Origin: Sphaerisporangium fuscum
GTDB taxonomy: Bacteria > Actinomycetota > Actinomycetes > Streptosporangiales > Streptosporangiaceae
Assembly: GCF_018531465.1 (NCBI RefSeq)
Contig: NZ_JAHDTF010000004.1
Span: forward strand, 411,608-475,607
Length of the DNA stretch: 64,000 nucleotides
Direction: 5' to 3'
Of the stretch, positions 26,886 through 34,869 are shown in pieces. How positions within the stretch are numbered: the first letter of the stretch is position 1; each line of letters opens with the position of its first letter. A program made the translations under genes and the position numbers. The notes beneath the pieces were generated by a model. It was given only the letters and a program-made list of their open reading frames with translations, was not told the origin of the DNA and made no database searches.

Positions 26886-27377
26886 TCAGCGTTCCCTTGT
26901 TCCTCTGTGCTTGGAAAGCAGCGGCTGAATGAACCACAGCCACCCGCTCAGCCCCGCCACGCCGCCCGCCAGCAGAGCCGCCGGCAGGACGCCGAGGAAC
27001 GCCTCCACCACCAGCCCCGTCGAGCAGGTCATGGAGATGGCCAGCGCGATGCCGCCGACCACCGCGAGCTCGTTCGCGCGGTGCAGCATCAGCTCCTTCA
27101 GCGAGCTGCGGAACAGGATCCGGTGCTGCGTCGCCGGGGTGATGAAACAGATCGACGCGACGGCAGCGCTCAACATCGCCACGTAGAACAGCCAGCGACC
27201 GGCCTGGTCCACCTTGCCGAAGCCCGTGGAGAAGGGCAGGGTGAGCAGGAAGGCGAACAGGACCTGCACTCCGGTGGCGGCCACCCGGAGCCCCTGCAGC
27301 AGCTCACCCAGCTCGCGGTCGACTCGTTCCTTGTGGCTTTCCTCGGACTCAGGTCCGGCCATGTCGCTCACGGTCAT
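26886..27377 (-). CDS. DUF6328 family membrane protein
   Basis: A 163-residue protein with a polar N-terminus (ESEESHKERVDRELGELLQG) and four hydrophobic helices, including LFAFLLTLPFSTGF, a feature of the DUF6328 family. The ATG at 27377 overlaps the stop of the upstream gene (ATGA); a second Met at 27362 is possible. It is the last of three genes with overlapping starts and stops and is followed by a strong terminator. Function unknown. Confidence 0.8.
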   Translation of the reverse strand: MTVSDMAGPESEESHKERVDRELGELLQGLRVAATGVQVLFAFLLTLPFSTGFGKVDQAGRWLFYVAMLSAAVASICFITPATQHRILFRSSLKELMLHRANELAVVGGIALAISMTCSTGLVVEAFLGVLPAALLAGGVAGLSGWLWFIQPLLSKHRGTRER

Positions 27378-27622
27378 AGGTGCCGCAGGCTCCTCTTGCG
27401 CCGGTAGGACCGCGTCGCGCGCCGCACGCTGAACAGCGCGAGCGCCAGCGCCACGTACGCCAGCACGCCGAGCAGCACCGTCAGCCACACCGACCCGAGC
27501 AGCCCCGCCACCACGCTGAGAAGCGTGCAGACGACCAGGCCGAGGACGGTGAGACCGAACCACTTTCCGTAGCGGCTCGCCTGCAGGACCTTCAAGGGGG
27601 TGCCGAACAGGGTCTCCGTCAT
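27374..27622 (-). CDS. Small two-helix membrane protein
   Basis: An 82-residue protein with two long hydrophobic helices (about residues 20-42 and 44-64), basic at the C-terminus (RRATRSYRRKRSLRHL). Both ends overlap neighbours by ATGA junctions, so it is certainly translated in the operon. Not assigned to a family. Confidence 0.7.
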   Translation of the reverse strand: MTETLFGTPLKVLQASRYGKWFGLTVLGLVVCTLLSVVAGLLGSVWLTVLLGVLAYVALALALFSVRRATRSYRRKRSLRHL

Positions 27623-28155
27623 CCTTCCTTCACTTCCCTGGGCGCCTCGGCGGTCTTCATCAGCCGCGTGTAGGCGAGCTGAAGCCAGTCCGACATGGCG
27701 ACCGCGGTCATGGTGGCCCCGGCCAGGCGGGTGAAGCGGGGCGCGAAGACCATCCCGGCGGCGTACGCCGTGGCGACCCACTGGGCGATGCAGAACGGGC
27801 AGGTCAGCAGCTCGCCGACGGCATGACGGATGCCGTGGCCGCGGACCTCCTCCCTCAGTTCGGCAGGGCCGCTCACACCGGCGTACCGTGTGAAGGGTGC
27901 ACGAAGCGGACTTGTGACCGGATCCTTGGTTATCGTCCGGGACATCCGGTGAGTAGTCAGTCCCATGAGGAGGAGGTCCATCGGGGCGATCCGTTCAGGC
28001 GCCCGGGTGCCGGTCAGCTTGCCGAGGGCGAGCAGACCCGCCACCGCACCGCCGTACACACCAAGGACGCGCAGGTAGGACCCGAGAGGCCGATCGGCTC
28101 CGTTCTCGTAGGCCTGTTCCTCCTTACGAAGTGTGTCCGTGAAATTGTTGGTCAT
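27619..28155 (-). CDS. DUF1360 membrane protein
   Basis: A 178-residue protein of the DUF1360 family. It has a hydrophobic helix after ~residue 30, then LLLMGLTTHRMSRTITKDPV, the conserved RAPFTRY segment, and a CPFC motif (LLTCPFCIAQWVATAYA) that could bind metal or form a disulphide. Spore-coat-related Bacillus members of this family exist, but function here is unknown. The start is ATG 28155; 11 extra residues upstream are possible. It is the first gene of the three-gene overlapping unit. Confidence 0.85.
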   Translation of the reverse strand: MTNNFTDTLRKEEQAYENGADRPLGSYLRVLGVYGGAVAGLLALGKLTGTRAPERIAPMDLLLMGLTTHRMSRTITKDPVTSPLRAPFTRYAGVSGPAELREEVRGHGIRHAVGELLTCPFCIAQWVATAYAAGMVFAPRFTRLAGATMTAVAMSDWLQLAYTRLMKTAEAPREVKEG

Positions 28156-28195
28156 AAGGCGCCGAATACCCGAGGAGGGCGCGACCATGCCCTCC

Positions 28196-28220
28196 GTTTG
28201 ACGTGGAAAGGGGCGGGTAG
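28196..28220 (+). promoter_or_regulatory. Sigma-B-like promoter for the nucleotidyltransferase gene
   Basis: GTTT (28196-28199), 15 bases, GGGTAG (28215-28220). It ends 28 bases before the GTG at 28249. This is one of the two best matches to the pattern in the window. Confidence 0.65.
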
Positions 28221-28248
28221 AGGAGATCCTTCTCTATGGGGGTGAGGC

Positions 28249-28851
28249 GTGGGAAGTCATACGCATGAGGTCACTGACGCGATCATCGACACGCTCAAGC
28301 GTGCGGGATCGGTCCTGAAGGCGGAGGGGGTGAGATTCGCCCTCGCCGGAGGATGCGCGGCCTATGCCAGGGGAGCGGCTCCGTCACTGCACGATGTCGA
28401 CTTCGTGCTCGTGGAGGAGGACGTCCCCCGCGCGCTCGAGACGCTCAGGCAGGTGGGGTTCCGCACGGAGAAGCCGCCCGAGGACTGGCTGGTCAAGGCC
28501 TTCGACGAGGGAGACCGGCTGGTCGACCTGATCTTCAGGATCGAGGACCGCCCCGTCACGCCCGAGATGATCTCCAGGGCCGACATGATCAACACGGCGG
28601 CGCTGACGCTGCCGGTCCTGAACGCCACCGACCTGGTGATCTCGTGGATCCTGCCGATGTCCGAGCACGCCTGCGACTACGGGTCGATCCTGCCCCAGGT
28701 GCGAGCGCTCAGGGAGCAGGTCGACTGGGACCGGGTCGCCATCGCCGCGTCGGTCTCGCCGTACGCGTCCACCTTCCTGACCCTCCTCGACCGGCTCGGC
28801 GTGGCGTGCCCCAAGCCACCGCCCGACGACGCCGACACCAAGTGGCCCTGA
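28249..28851 (+). CDS. MNT-type nucleotidyltransferase-fold protein
   Basis: A 200-residue protein with the minimal nucleotidyltransferase signature: GG, 13 residues, then DVD (LAGGCAAYARGAAPSLHDVD), a VDLIF strand with the third acidic position, and TDLVISWIL. The fold is shared with antibiotic adenylyltransferases, MNT antitoxins and AbiEii-like toxins. No HEPN or AbiEi partner is adjacent, so a toxin-antitoxin role is not supported. GTG 28249 has GGGGGTGAGGC upstream. A sigma-B-like promoter lies just ahead. Target unknown. Confidence 0.8.
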   Translation: MGSHTHEVTDAIIDTLKRAGSVLKAEGVRFALAGGCAAYARGAAPSLHDVDFVLVEEDVPRALETLRQVGFRTEKPPEDWLVKAFDEGDRLVDLIFRIEDRPVTPEMISRADMINTAALTLPVLNATDLVISWILPMSEHACDYGSILPQVRALREQVDWDRVAIAASVSPYASTFLTLLDRLGVACPKPPPDDADTKWP

Positions 28852-28870
28852 AGGCAGGGACGGCGACCCA

Positions 28871-28942
28871 CGAGGGCCGGGATCCCCGGCCCTCGTACTG
28901 ACCGGAAAACGAGGAGGCCGCGCCCCGAAAGGCGCGGCCTCC
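28871..28942. terminator. Two back-to-back terminator hairpins
   Basis: First hairpin: CGAGGGCCGGG (28871-28881) with CCCGGCCCTCG (28885-28895). Second: GGAGGCCGCGCC (28913-28924) with GGCGCGGCCTCC (28931-28942). They sit between the nucleotidyltransferase gene (plus) and the PRC-barrel gene (minus) and probably terminate one transcript each. Confidence 0.85.
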
Positions 28943-28962
28943 ACGTGCTGCGGTGAGCTGGT

Positions 28963-29328
28963 CTAGATGGTGCCGGGGCCGTAGGGGAACCGGCCGTAGT
29001 ACTCGCCGAGCTGGTCGCGGTAATCGGGCTCCTTGAACGTCGACTCGTCGAACTCGGGAGCGTCCTTGATCTCCTGCTTCGTCCGGCTGACGTAGACCTT
29101 CTTCTCCTGCGGGTCGATCTGCGTGACCGTGCTGGCCGGCAGCATGACCTTCTTGCCGAAGATCCACGGACCGGTGTCCACGATCAGGTAGCTCTCGCCG
29201 ACCTCGTAGGTCGCCTCGTCCACCGAACCGATCTTCCCGTCCGTCGCCTCGACGTGATATCCGACCACGTCGAAGCTCTGGTGGGCTCCCGTGACGGTCG
29301 GACTGTAGGACCAGAGATCCTGTCGCAT
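28963..29328 (-). CDS. PRC-barrel domain protein
   Basis: A 121-residue protein with a PRC-barrel domain over residues ~20-90 (VVGYHVEATDGKIGSVDEAT, YLIVDTGPWIFGKKVMLPAS, VTQIDPQEKKVYVSRTKQEI) and a Tyr/Pro-rich tail (EYYGRFPYGPGTI). Such proteins resemble bacterial stress proteins of the RimM/H-subunit fold. ATG 29328 has AAGGGAG upstream. A close match to a sigma-B promoter lies 48 bases upstream. Confidence 0.87.
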   Translation of the reverse strand: MRQDLWSYSPTVTGAHQSFDVVGYHVEATDGKIGSVDEATYEVGESYLIVDTGPWIFGKKVMLPASTVTQIDPQEKKVYVSRTKQEIKDAPEFDESTFKEPDYRDQLGEYYGRFPYGPGTI

Positions 29329-29375
29329 TTCTCGTTCTCCCTTCGATTGGACTTCGTCGGGGGACTCCATCCGCA

Positions 29376-29399
29376 CTACCCGCCGGTCGTGCGGCAAAC
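29376..29399 (-). promoter_or_regulatory. Sigma-B-like promoter for the PRC-barrel gene
   Basis: On the minus strand: GTTT (29399-29396), 14 bases, GGGTAG (29381-29376). The start codon follows 48 bases downstream. Confidence 0.65.
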
Positions 29400-29548
29400 A
29401 TGCGAGCGGGGACAGGACGACCTGTCCGAGCGGTGACCCCGCCCTGGGACGGCCGGAACGGCCCGATCCGGAAGGAGAAAACCCTCCCGGTTGCGCGGCC
29501 GGGATGTCACGGGCACCCTCTTTATGCCGCTAATCTAGAAGAGGTCAT

Positions 29549-29622
29549 GCGCCGCTAGCTCAGTTGGTTAGAGCAGCTGACTCTTAATCAGCGGGTCCGG
29601 GGTTCGAGTCCCTGGCGGCGCA
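29549..29622 (+). tRNA. tRNA-Lys (anticodon CTT)
   Basis: A 74-base cloverleaf: acceptor GCGCCGC pairs with GCGGCGC, D-arm GCTCAGTTGGTTAGAGC, anticodon stem CTGA/TCAG around loop CTCTTAA (anticodon CTT), T-arm GGTTCGAGTCC. The discriminator base is A. CCA is not fully encoded (CCG follows). No integrase or att duplication is seen nearby. Confidence 0.95.
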
Positions 29623-29630
29623 CCGGCAAC

Positions 29631-29662
29631 GTGGGCACCTTCCGGCAACGGAAGGTGCCCAC
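29631..29662 (+). terminator. Terminator of tRNA-Lys
   Basis: GTGGGCACCTTCCG (29631-29644) pairs perfectly with CGGAAGGTGCCCAC (29649-29662) over a GCAA loop, followed by GGTCGTTTCC. It starts eight bases after the tRNA. Confidence 0.88.
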
Positions 29663-29714
29663 GGTCGTTTCCGCGCGCCCTCGGGCGGTCAGCGGAACGT
29701 GCGACTCCAGCCCG

Positions 29715-30542
29715 TCAGGCGGCCCAGGGCATCAGCTCGGCGACCAGTCGCTTGCTCCACGGACGCACAAGGGAGCGCAGCTCTTCGCAGCCGTCGGCGC
29801 CGAGCGCGGCGTAGGGCGTCGCGCTCAGCCGGTCCGTCCCGTCCTCGATCTCCGTGCGCCGCTTCGCGCCTTCCTCGGTCAGGCCGCCGTCGCGGAGCCA
29901 GCCGCGCTCTTCCAGCCCTTGGACGGCCGTCGCCCAGTCCGCTTCCGTCCAGCCTCTGGTGACGCGGAGCACCTCGGCGGGGACGGCCCCGGTGGCCGCG
30001 TGGGTGACGAGGGCTTCGATCCCGCTGAGCCCGGCGGCCAGCAGGGTGGCGAGGTGGGCGTCGCCGCGGTACTCCCGCAGCAGGGTCTGGGCGTGCCAGA
30101 GCACCAGGTGGGGAGCGTCCGGCCAGGGCAGGGCGGCGTGCGCGGCGTACAGCGGCCGGCCGTGGAGGTCACCGGCGACGGCATCGGCCGCGCGGACGGC
30201 CAGGCCGGCGGCCCGCGACATCTCCGGAGAATCCACCACGTCGCCGAGCACGCGGCGCAGCGTCGCGTCGACCGAGCCGAGCCGAGCGGCGATGATGTCC
30301 GCCGGAGAGGCGACCTGCCAGGCCGCCGGGATCGCCTGCCGTACAAGGGCCGGGTTGAAGTTGTAGAAGGTGGCGATCACCACCTCCGCCGGAACCGGGC
30401 CGAGAGCGGCCGCCCGGGAGGCGAAGTACCCCATCCGGTCGGTCAGCCCGAGGCGCTCGTAGGCGGCGCTCGCCTCGGGGGAGAAGTAGATCATGCCGTG
30501 TAACGGTTCCAGGGTGCGCCAGGTACGGCGTTCCAGCGTCAT
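29715..30542 (-). CDS. SCO6745-family protein (helix-turn-helix-like, function unknown)
   Basis: A 275-residue all-helical protein typical of the SCO6745 family: N-terminal RRTWRTLEPLHGMIYFSPEA, and a C-terminal winged-helix-like part (LEERGWLRDGGLTEEGAKRRTEIE). No catalytic motif is visible. The ATG at 30542 is preferred to a TTG nine bases upstream. An 18-base near-palindrome 11 bases upstream suggests tight control by a TetR-type protein or autoregulation. Family function is not known. Confidence 0.8.
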   Translation of the reverse strand: MTLERRTWRTLEPLHGMIYFSPEASAAYERLGLTDRMGYFASRAAALGPVPAEVVIATFYNFNPALVRQAIPAAWQVASPADIIAARLGSVDATLRRVLGDVVDSPEMSRAAGLAVRAADAVAGDLHGRPLYAAHAALPWPDAPHLVLWHAQTLLREYRGDAHLATLLAAGLSGIEALVTHAATGAVPAEVLRVTRGWTEADWATAVQGLEERGWLRDGGLTEEGAKRRTEIEDGTDRLSATPYAALGADGCEELRSLVRPWSKRLVAELMPWAA

Positions 30543-30552
30543 GCCGGTCAAG

Positions 30553-30570
30553 ATACCGACCGGTAGGTAT
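30553..30570. promoter_or_regulatory. TetR-type operator candidate
   Basis: ATACCGACCGGTAGGTAT, an 18-base palindrome with one mismatched pair, centred on ACCGGT. It lies immediately upstream of the 30542 start, where it would overlap the promoter. This class of site is typical of TetR-family operators. Confidence 0.6.
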
Positions 30571-30683
30571 GCTGTCCACAGCTTGCCGGGTCGCCTCCGG
30601 ATGGAGGATGGACGGCGACGGTGAACGGATCGGTGACGTCGGTGGGGTGAGGTTCACCGACGTCACGATCGGCGGTGGGCGGG

Positions 30684-31862
30684 TCAGTGGCTGGGCTGCT
30701 GGCCCCGGTCGAAGTACTCGATCAGCTCCGGGTCCAGGGGCGGCACGTCGTACGGTGTCCCGCCGTCGCGCAGGGACATCGTGGCCATGTAGCCCGCCGC
30801 CACGCTCATGCGTGCCGCGACCGGCGAGGTGTCGGTGGCGCCGCCCTCCCGGACGAACCTGGCGAACTCCGCGATGATCCGCGGGTCGGCGCCCCCGTGG
30901 CCGCCCATGGCCTCCGGGACCCGGTAGGTGATGTCGCAGTCCTCCCGGTAGTCGCCGGGGCCGGAGTTCCAGACCTTGACCACGGCTCCCGGTCCGTCGC
31001 CGAAGTTCTCCAGGCGGCCTTCGGTGCCGATGACGGTGTAGTTGCGCCAGTAGTCGGGGCTGAAGTGGCACTGCTGGTAGGCGGCGATGACGCCGTTGCC
31101 GAGGCGCATGTTCATCACCGACACGTCCTCGACGTCGACGACGTCGTTGAGGTCCCTGCGCGCCGTCGGCGGCCACTGGTACTCCTCCAGCCAGCCCTCG
31201 GGGCGGGGCGTGCCGGGCGCGCGGCGCGGCAGGTCGCCGTACACCATCAGGTCGCCGAACGCGTTGACCCTGGTGGTGTAGCCGCCGGCGAGCCAGTGGA
31301 TCACGTCGAGGTCGTGCGCGGCCTTCTGCAGGAGCAGGCCGGTGGTGCGGGTGCGGTCGGCGTGCCAGTCCTTGAAGTAGTAGTCGCCGCCGTAGGACAC
31401 GAAGTGGCGCACCCAGATGGTCTTGGGCTCGCCGATGTCGCCCCGCTGGATCACCTCGCGCATCAGGCGGACCACGCCCATGTGCCGCATGTTGTGCCCG
31501 ACGTACAGCCGGGTCCCCGTACGGCGGGCCGCGCGCAGGATGGCGTCGCAGCTCTCCACGGTGATGGCGAGCGGCTTCTCCAGGTAGACCGCCTTGCCCG
31601 CCTCCAGGCAGTCGATCGCGACCTGTTCGTGGGTGTCGTCGGGCGTCAGGACGATGATCGCGTCGATGTCCGGCCGGTCGAGCAGCTCCCGGTAGTCCTC
31701 GGTGAGGAACGAGGCCTCGAACCGTGTGGCCTGGCGCTTGAGCACCGCGGGGTCGGAGTCGCACAGCGCCGTGACGACCGTGCCCCGTCCTGGCCGGTGC
31801 GCCGCGAGGGCGAGGCTCGCCCGCAGGCCGAGGCCGATGACTCCGATGCGCAGGTCTTCCAC
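30684..31862 (-). CDS. Gfo/Idh/MocA-family oxidoreductase
   Basis: A 392-residue NAD(P)-dependent sugar dehydrogenase-like protein. The Rossmann motif is GVIGLGLRASLAL; the catalytic lysine is in the family motif EKPLA; a C-terminal alpha/beta domain contains HDLDVIHWLAGG. The start is GTG 31862 with AAAGGACACC upstream. It is the last gene of the ABC sugar operon, ten bases after the permease stop, and probably oxidises or epimerises the imported sugar or derivative. The substrate cannot be read from sequence. Confidence 0.88.
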   Translation of the reverse strand: MEDLRIGVIGLGLRASLALAAHRPGRGTVVTALCDSDPAVLKRQATRFEASFLTEDYRELLDRPDIDAIIVLTPDDTHEQVAIDCLEAGKAVYLEKPLAITVESCDAILRAARRTGTRLYVGHNMRHMGVVRLMREVIQRGDIGEPKTIWVRHFVSYGGDYYFKDWHADRTRTTGLLLQKAAHDLDVIHWLAGGYTTRVNAFGDLMVYGDLPRRAPGTPRPEGWLEEYQWPPTARRDLNDVVDVEDVSVMNMRLGNGVIAAYQQCHFSPDYWRNYTVIGTEGRLENFGDGPGAVVKVWNSGPGDYREDCDITYRVPEAMGGHGGADPRIIAEFARFVREGGATDTSPVAARMSVAAGYMATMSLRDGGTPYDVPPLDPELIEYFDRGQQPSH

Positions 31863-31872
31863 TGGTGTCCTT

Positions 31873-32685
31873 TCACTTCGAACCGGTGAACGCGATGCCC
31901 TGGATGATCTGTCTCTGCATCACGACGAATACCACGATCATCGGCAGACTTGCCAAAAGCGACCCGGCCATGAGCACCGGGAAGTCGTTGACGTGGTCCT
32001 GTTGGAGGGAGGAGAGCCCGGCCGACAGCGGCATCTGCTCGGGATCGGTGTTGACGATGAGCGGCCACATGAGGTCGTTCCACGACCACATCACGGTCAG
32101 CACGCCCAGGGCCATGAGGCCGGGTTTGGCGAGCGGCAGCACCACGCTCCAGAAGATACGCAACGGGTGCGCGCCGTCGATCCGCGCGGCCTCCTCCACG
32201 TCGGACGGCAGGCTCAGGAAGAACTGCCTCAGCATGAACGTGCCGAACGCGCTGAACAGGCCGGGTGCGATCAGCCCCGGCAGGGTGTTCAGCCAGCCGA
32301 GGCTCTCCACGATCTGGTACTGCGGGATGAGGAAGAGCTGGCCGGGCACCATGAGCACCGACAGCAGGGTGACGAAGATGGCGTTCCTGCCGGGGAAGCG
32401 GAGCCTGGCGAAGGCGTAGGCCGCCATGGAGCAGAACAGCAGCTGCCCCAGCGTCCTGATCACGGTCATGACCACGGTGTTCCAGAACTGGCGCAGGAAC
32501 GGTGTGTCCTGGAAGACCTTGGCGAAGTTCGACCACTCCCACGACGGGATCCACACCGGCGGGATCCTGGTGGACTCGGTGAAGGTCTTGACCGAGGTGA
32601 GGGCCTCCCAGAAGAACGGCATCACCATCGCGGCCGCGCCCACGGCCAGCACCACGTGGACCGGCCACAGCCGTCTAGCCCGCAT
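31873..32685 (-). CDS. Sugar ABC transporter permease (MalG type)
   Basis: A 270-residue permease with six predicted helices and the EAA loop (EEAARIDGAHPLRIFWSVVL). It overlaps the upstream permease by 11 bases. With that partner and the lipoprotein it forms an importer lacking its own ATPase. The ATG at 32685 starts MRARRLWPVHVVLAVG, a normal cytoplasmic N-terminus. Confidence 0.9.
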   Translation of the reverse strand: MRARRLWPVHVVLAVGAAAMVMPFFWEALTSVKTFTESTRIPPVWIPSWEWSNFAKVFQDTPFLRQFWNTVVMTVIRTLGQLLFCSMAAYAFARLRFPGRNAIFVTLLSVLMVPGQLFLIPQYQIVESLGWLNTLPGLIAPGLFSAFGTFMLRQFFLSLPSDVEEAARIDGAHPLRIFWSVVLPLAKPGLMALGVLTVMWSWNDLMWPLIVNTDPEQMPLSAGLSSLQQDHVNDFPVLMAGSLLASLPMIVVFVVMQRQIIQGIAFTGSK

Positions 32686-33616
32686 AGTGCACCCACCTCC
32701 TCTGCAGCCGGAACTGCGCGACCGTGAGGACCAGCGTGATGACCAGCAGCACCACCGCGAGCGCGGCGGCGTACCCCTTGGCGCCGTCCTCGAAGGCGTA
32801 GGAGAAGAACAGCGACACGACGCTCTGGTTGTCCTCGCGGGCCGGGCTGCCCTTGCGGAAGATCAGGAAGAACATGTCGAACACCTGCAGGCCGTTGATC
32901 ACGGTGAGCACCGAGACGAAGAAGACGCTCGGTGACAGCAGCGGCAGGGTGATCCGGAAGAACTGCCTGATCCGGCCGGCGCCGTCGATGGACGCGGCCT
33001 CGTACAGGTGCTCCGGGATGCTCTGCAGGCCCGCCATGAAGATCACGGCGTTGTACCCGAGGCTGCTCCAGACGCCCACGACGATGATCGCGTACAGCGC
33101 GGTGGAGGGCTCGGACACCCAGGCCTTGCCGTGGATGCCGACCAGGGACAGCAGGTAGTTGATCAGGCCGTAGTCGCCGTTGTACAGCCAGGCCCACAGC
33201 ATGGCGACGGCGGCGGGCATGGTGACCACCGGCAGGAAGTACAGGGTGCGGTACAGGCCGACCAGCTTGAGGCCCTTGGCGTTGAGCAGCGCCGCGACCA
33301 CGACGGCGAGCGGGATGCCGAGAAGGGTGAGCCCCGCGTAGATGAAGGTGTTCTTCAGCGCCTTGCCGATGCTCGGGTCGGAGACGAGCTTGGTGTAGTT
33401 GTCCAGGCCGACCCAGCTGGAGTCGCCGAACAGGGTCCACTCGGTGAAGCTGTAGTAGACCGACTGGACCATGGGCCACAGGTAGAAGATCCCGAGCCCG
33501 AGCACCAGGGGCGCGATCATCAGGTAGCCCCACACCCACTCGCGGTCGCGCAGCCTGCGAGGGGCGACTGGGGCGGCGGCCGCCCGGACGGCGACCGCCT
33601 TCTCCAGTGTGCTCAT
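32675..33616 (-). CDS. Sugar ABC transporter permease (MalF type)
   Basis: A 313-residue permease with six predicted helices and EAA motif (YEAASIDGAGRIRQFFRITL). The ATG at 33616 overlaps the stop of the binding-protein gene by four bases. Its 3' end overlaps the next permease. It belongs to the CUT1 carbohydrate uptake class. Confidence 0.9.
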   Translation of the reverse strand: MSTLEKAVAVRAAAAPVAPRRLRDREWVWGYLMIAPLVLGLGIFYLWPMVQSVYYSFTEWTLFGDSSWVGLDNYTKLVSDPSIGKALKNTFIYAGLTLLGIPLAVVVAALLNAKGLKLVGLYRTLYFLPVVTMPAAVAMLWAWLYNGDYGLINYLLSLVGIHGKAWVSEPSTALYAIIVVGVWSSLGYNAVIFMAGLQSIPEHLYEAASIDGAGRIRQFFRITLPLLSPSVFFVSVLTVINGLQVFDMFFLIFRKGSPAREDNQSVVSLFFSYAFEDGAKGYAAALAVVLLVITLVLTVAQFRLQRRWVHYAG

Positions 33617-34869
33617 TTTTCCTGCGCGAGGGCGGCGTCCATGGTGGCCGCGAACTGCTGGGCGATCGGCGCCACCTGCTGGCCGTCGGTGAAGGCCTTG
33701 GTGATCGCGTCGACCTCGGGGCGCGCCCAGGCGGCGGTGTTCCTGGAGATCGGGTACGGGACGGCGCCGTCGCGCGCGTCGACGAAGACCTGCATGTTGT
33801 GGCCCGGCATCGACTTGACCCACGTGTCGGCCATGCCCTCGTAGGCGGGGATGACCGCGCCGGTCTCGGCCTGGATGCGGTTGGCCTCCTCCGAGGCGAG
33901 GAACTTGACGAACTCCCACGCCTGGTCCGGGTGCTTGGTCTTGGCGTAGATGACGTTGGCCAGGCCGTGGATGATGCTCTGGTTGCCCTTGGGGCCCTTC
34001 GGCATCGGCGCGACGTCCCAGTTCAGGCCTTGGGTGCGGTAGTAGAAGCTGGAGTCGTACGACCCGTCGTAGAACATGGCCAGCTTGCCGTTCTGGAACA
34101 TCACGGTCGGGTCGGTGTCGGTCATCTGCTGCACGGTGGGGGACTGCTTCTTGTCGAGGAAGTCCTTCCAGAACTGCAGGCCCTGGATCGAGGCGGGGTC
34201 GCCGAAGCCCGACTTCTTCTTGTCCGGGGAGATCACGTAGCCGCCGGCCTGGTACATCGTGTCGTAGTACTGGGTCTGGTTCCACGCCGGGGCGCCGATG
34301 CCGTACACGCCCTTGGCCGAGTCGGTCAGCTTGGCGGCGGCGGCGCGCAGGTCGTCCCAGGTCCAGTCGGCGGTGGGGTACTTCACGCCGGCCTTGTCGA
34401 ACAGGTCCTTGTTGTAGAAGAGCGCGACGGTGTCGAAGTCCTTGGGGATGCCGTACTGCTTGCCCTCCAGCGTGTAGAGCTCGTTGAGGGACTGCGGGAA
34501 CTTCGACATGTCCAGCTTGTCCTTCGCGATCCGGTCCGAGATCGGCATGAGGGCGCCCTGGGAGGCGTACAGGCCGATGCGGGGGCCGTTCATCCAGAAG
34601 ACGTCGGGGGCGCTGCCGCTGGCCGCCGCGGTCTGGAGCTTGGTCCAGTACTCCTTGTTGGGGGTGAACTGGGGTTTCACCTTGATGTTCGGGTGGGACT
34701 TCTCGAAGGTCGCGATGATCTTGTCCACTGCCTGCTTCTGGTTCTGGTTGTCCCAGTAGCCGTAGGTCAGCGTGACCGGGCCGTCGGAGCCGTCACCGGA
34801 AGAGGAGCAGGCGGCCAGTCCGGCCACCATCGCTCCGGCGCACAGGAGCGCCATCACCCTGCCAGTCAT
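33613..34869 (-). CDS. Sugar ABC transporter substrate-binding lipoprotein
   Basis: A 418-residue family 1 solute-binding protein. The signal peptide ends in lipobox LAAC with Cys21. The mature protein begins TLTYGYWDNQNQKQAVDKII and includes FYNKDLFDKAG and the NGPRIGLYASQG segment. It is the first gene of a four-gene operon (binding protein, two permeases, dehydrogenase), downstream of a ROK regulator on the same strand. The sugar is unknown. Confidence 0.9.
   Translation of the reverse strand: MTGRVMALLCAGAMVAGLAACSSSGDGSDGPVTLTYGYWDNQNQKQAVDKIIATFEKSHPNIKVKPQFTPNKEYWTKLQTAAASGSAPDVFWMNGPRIGLYASQGALMPISDRIAKDKLDMSKFPQSLNELYTLEGKQYGIPKDFDTVALFYNKDLFDKAGVKYPTADWTWDDLRAAAAKLTDSAKGVYGIGAPAWNQTQYYDTMYQAGGYVISPDKKKSGFGDPASIQGLQFWKDFLDKKQSPTVQQMTDTDPTVMFQNGKLAMFYDGSYDSSFYYRTQGLNWDVAPMPKGPKGNQSIIHGLANVIYAKTKHPDQAWEFVKFLASEEANRIQAETGAVIPAYEGMADTWVKSMPGHNMQVFVDARDGAVPYPISRNTAAWARPEVDAITKAFTDGQQVAPIAQQFAATMDAALAQEK

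Noticed and set aside
28249..28851. Toxin-antitoxin pair based on the nucleotidyltransferase
   Set aside because: No partner gene overlaps or abuts it, and the neighbours are convergent or divergent stress genes.
29549..29700. tRNA-Lys as an integration site for a mobile element
   Set aside because: There is no integrase, no duplicated tRNA 3' end in the window and no phage or plasmid genes.
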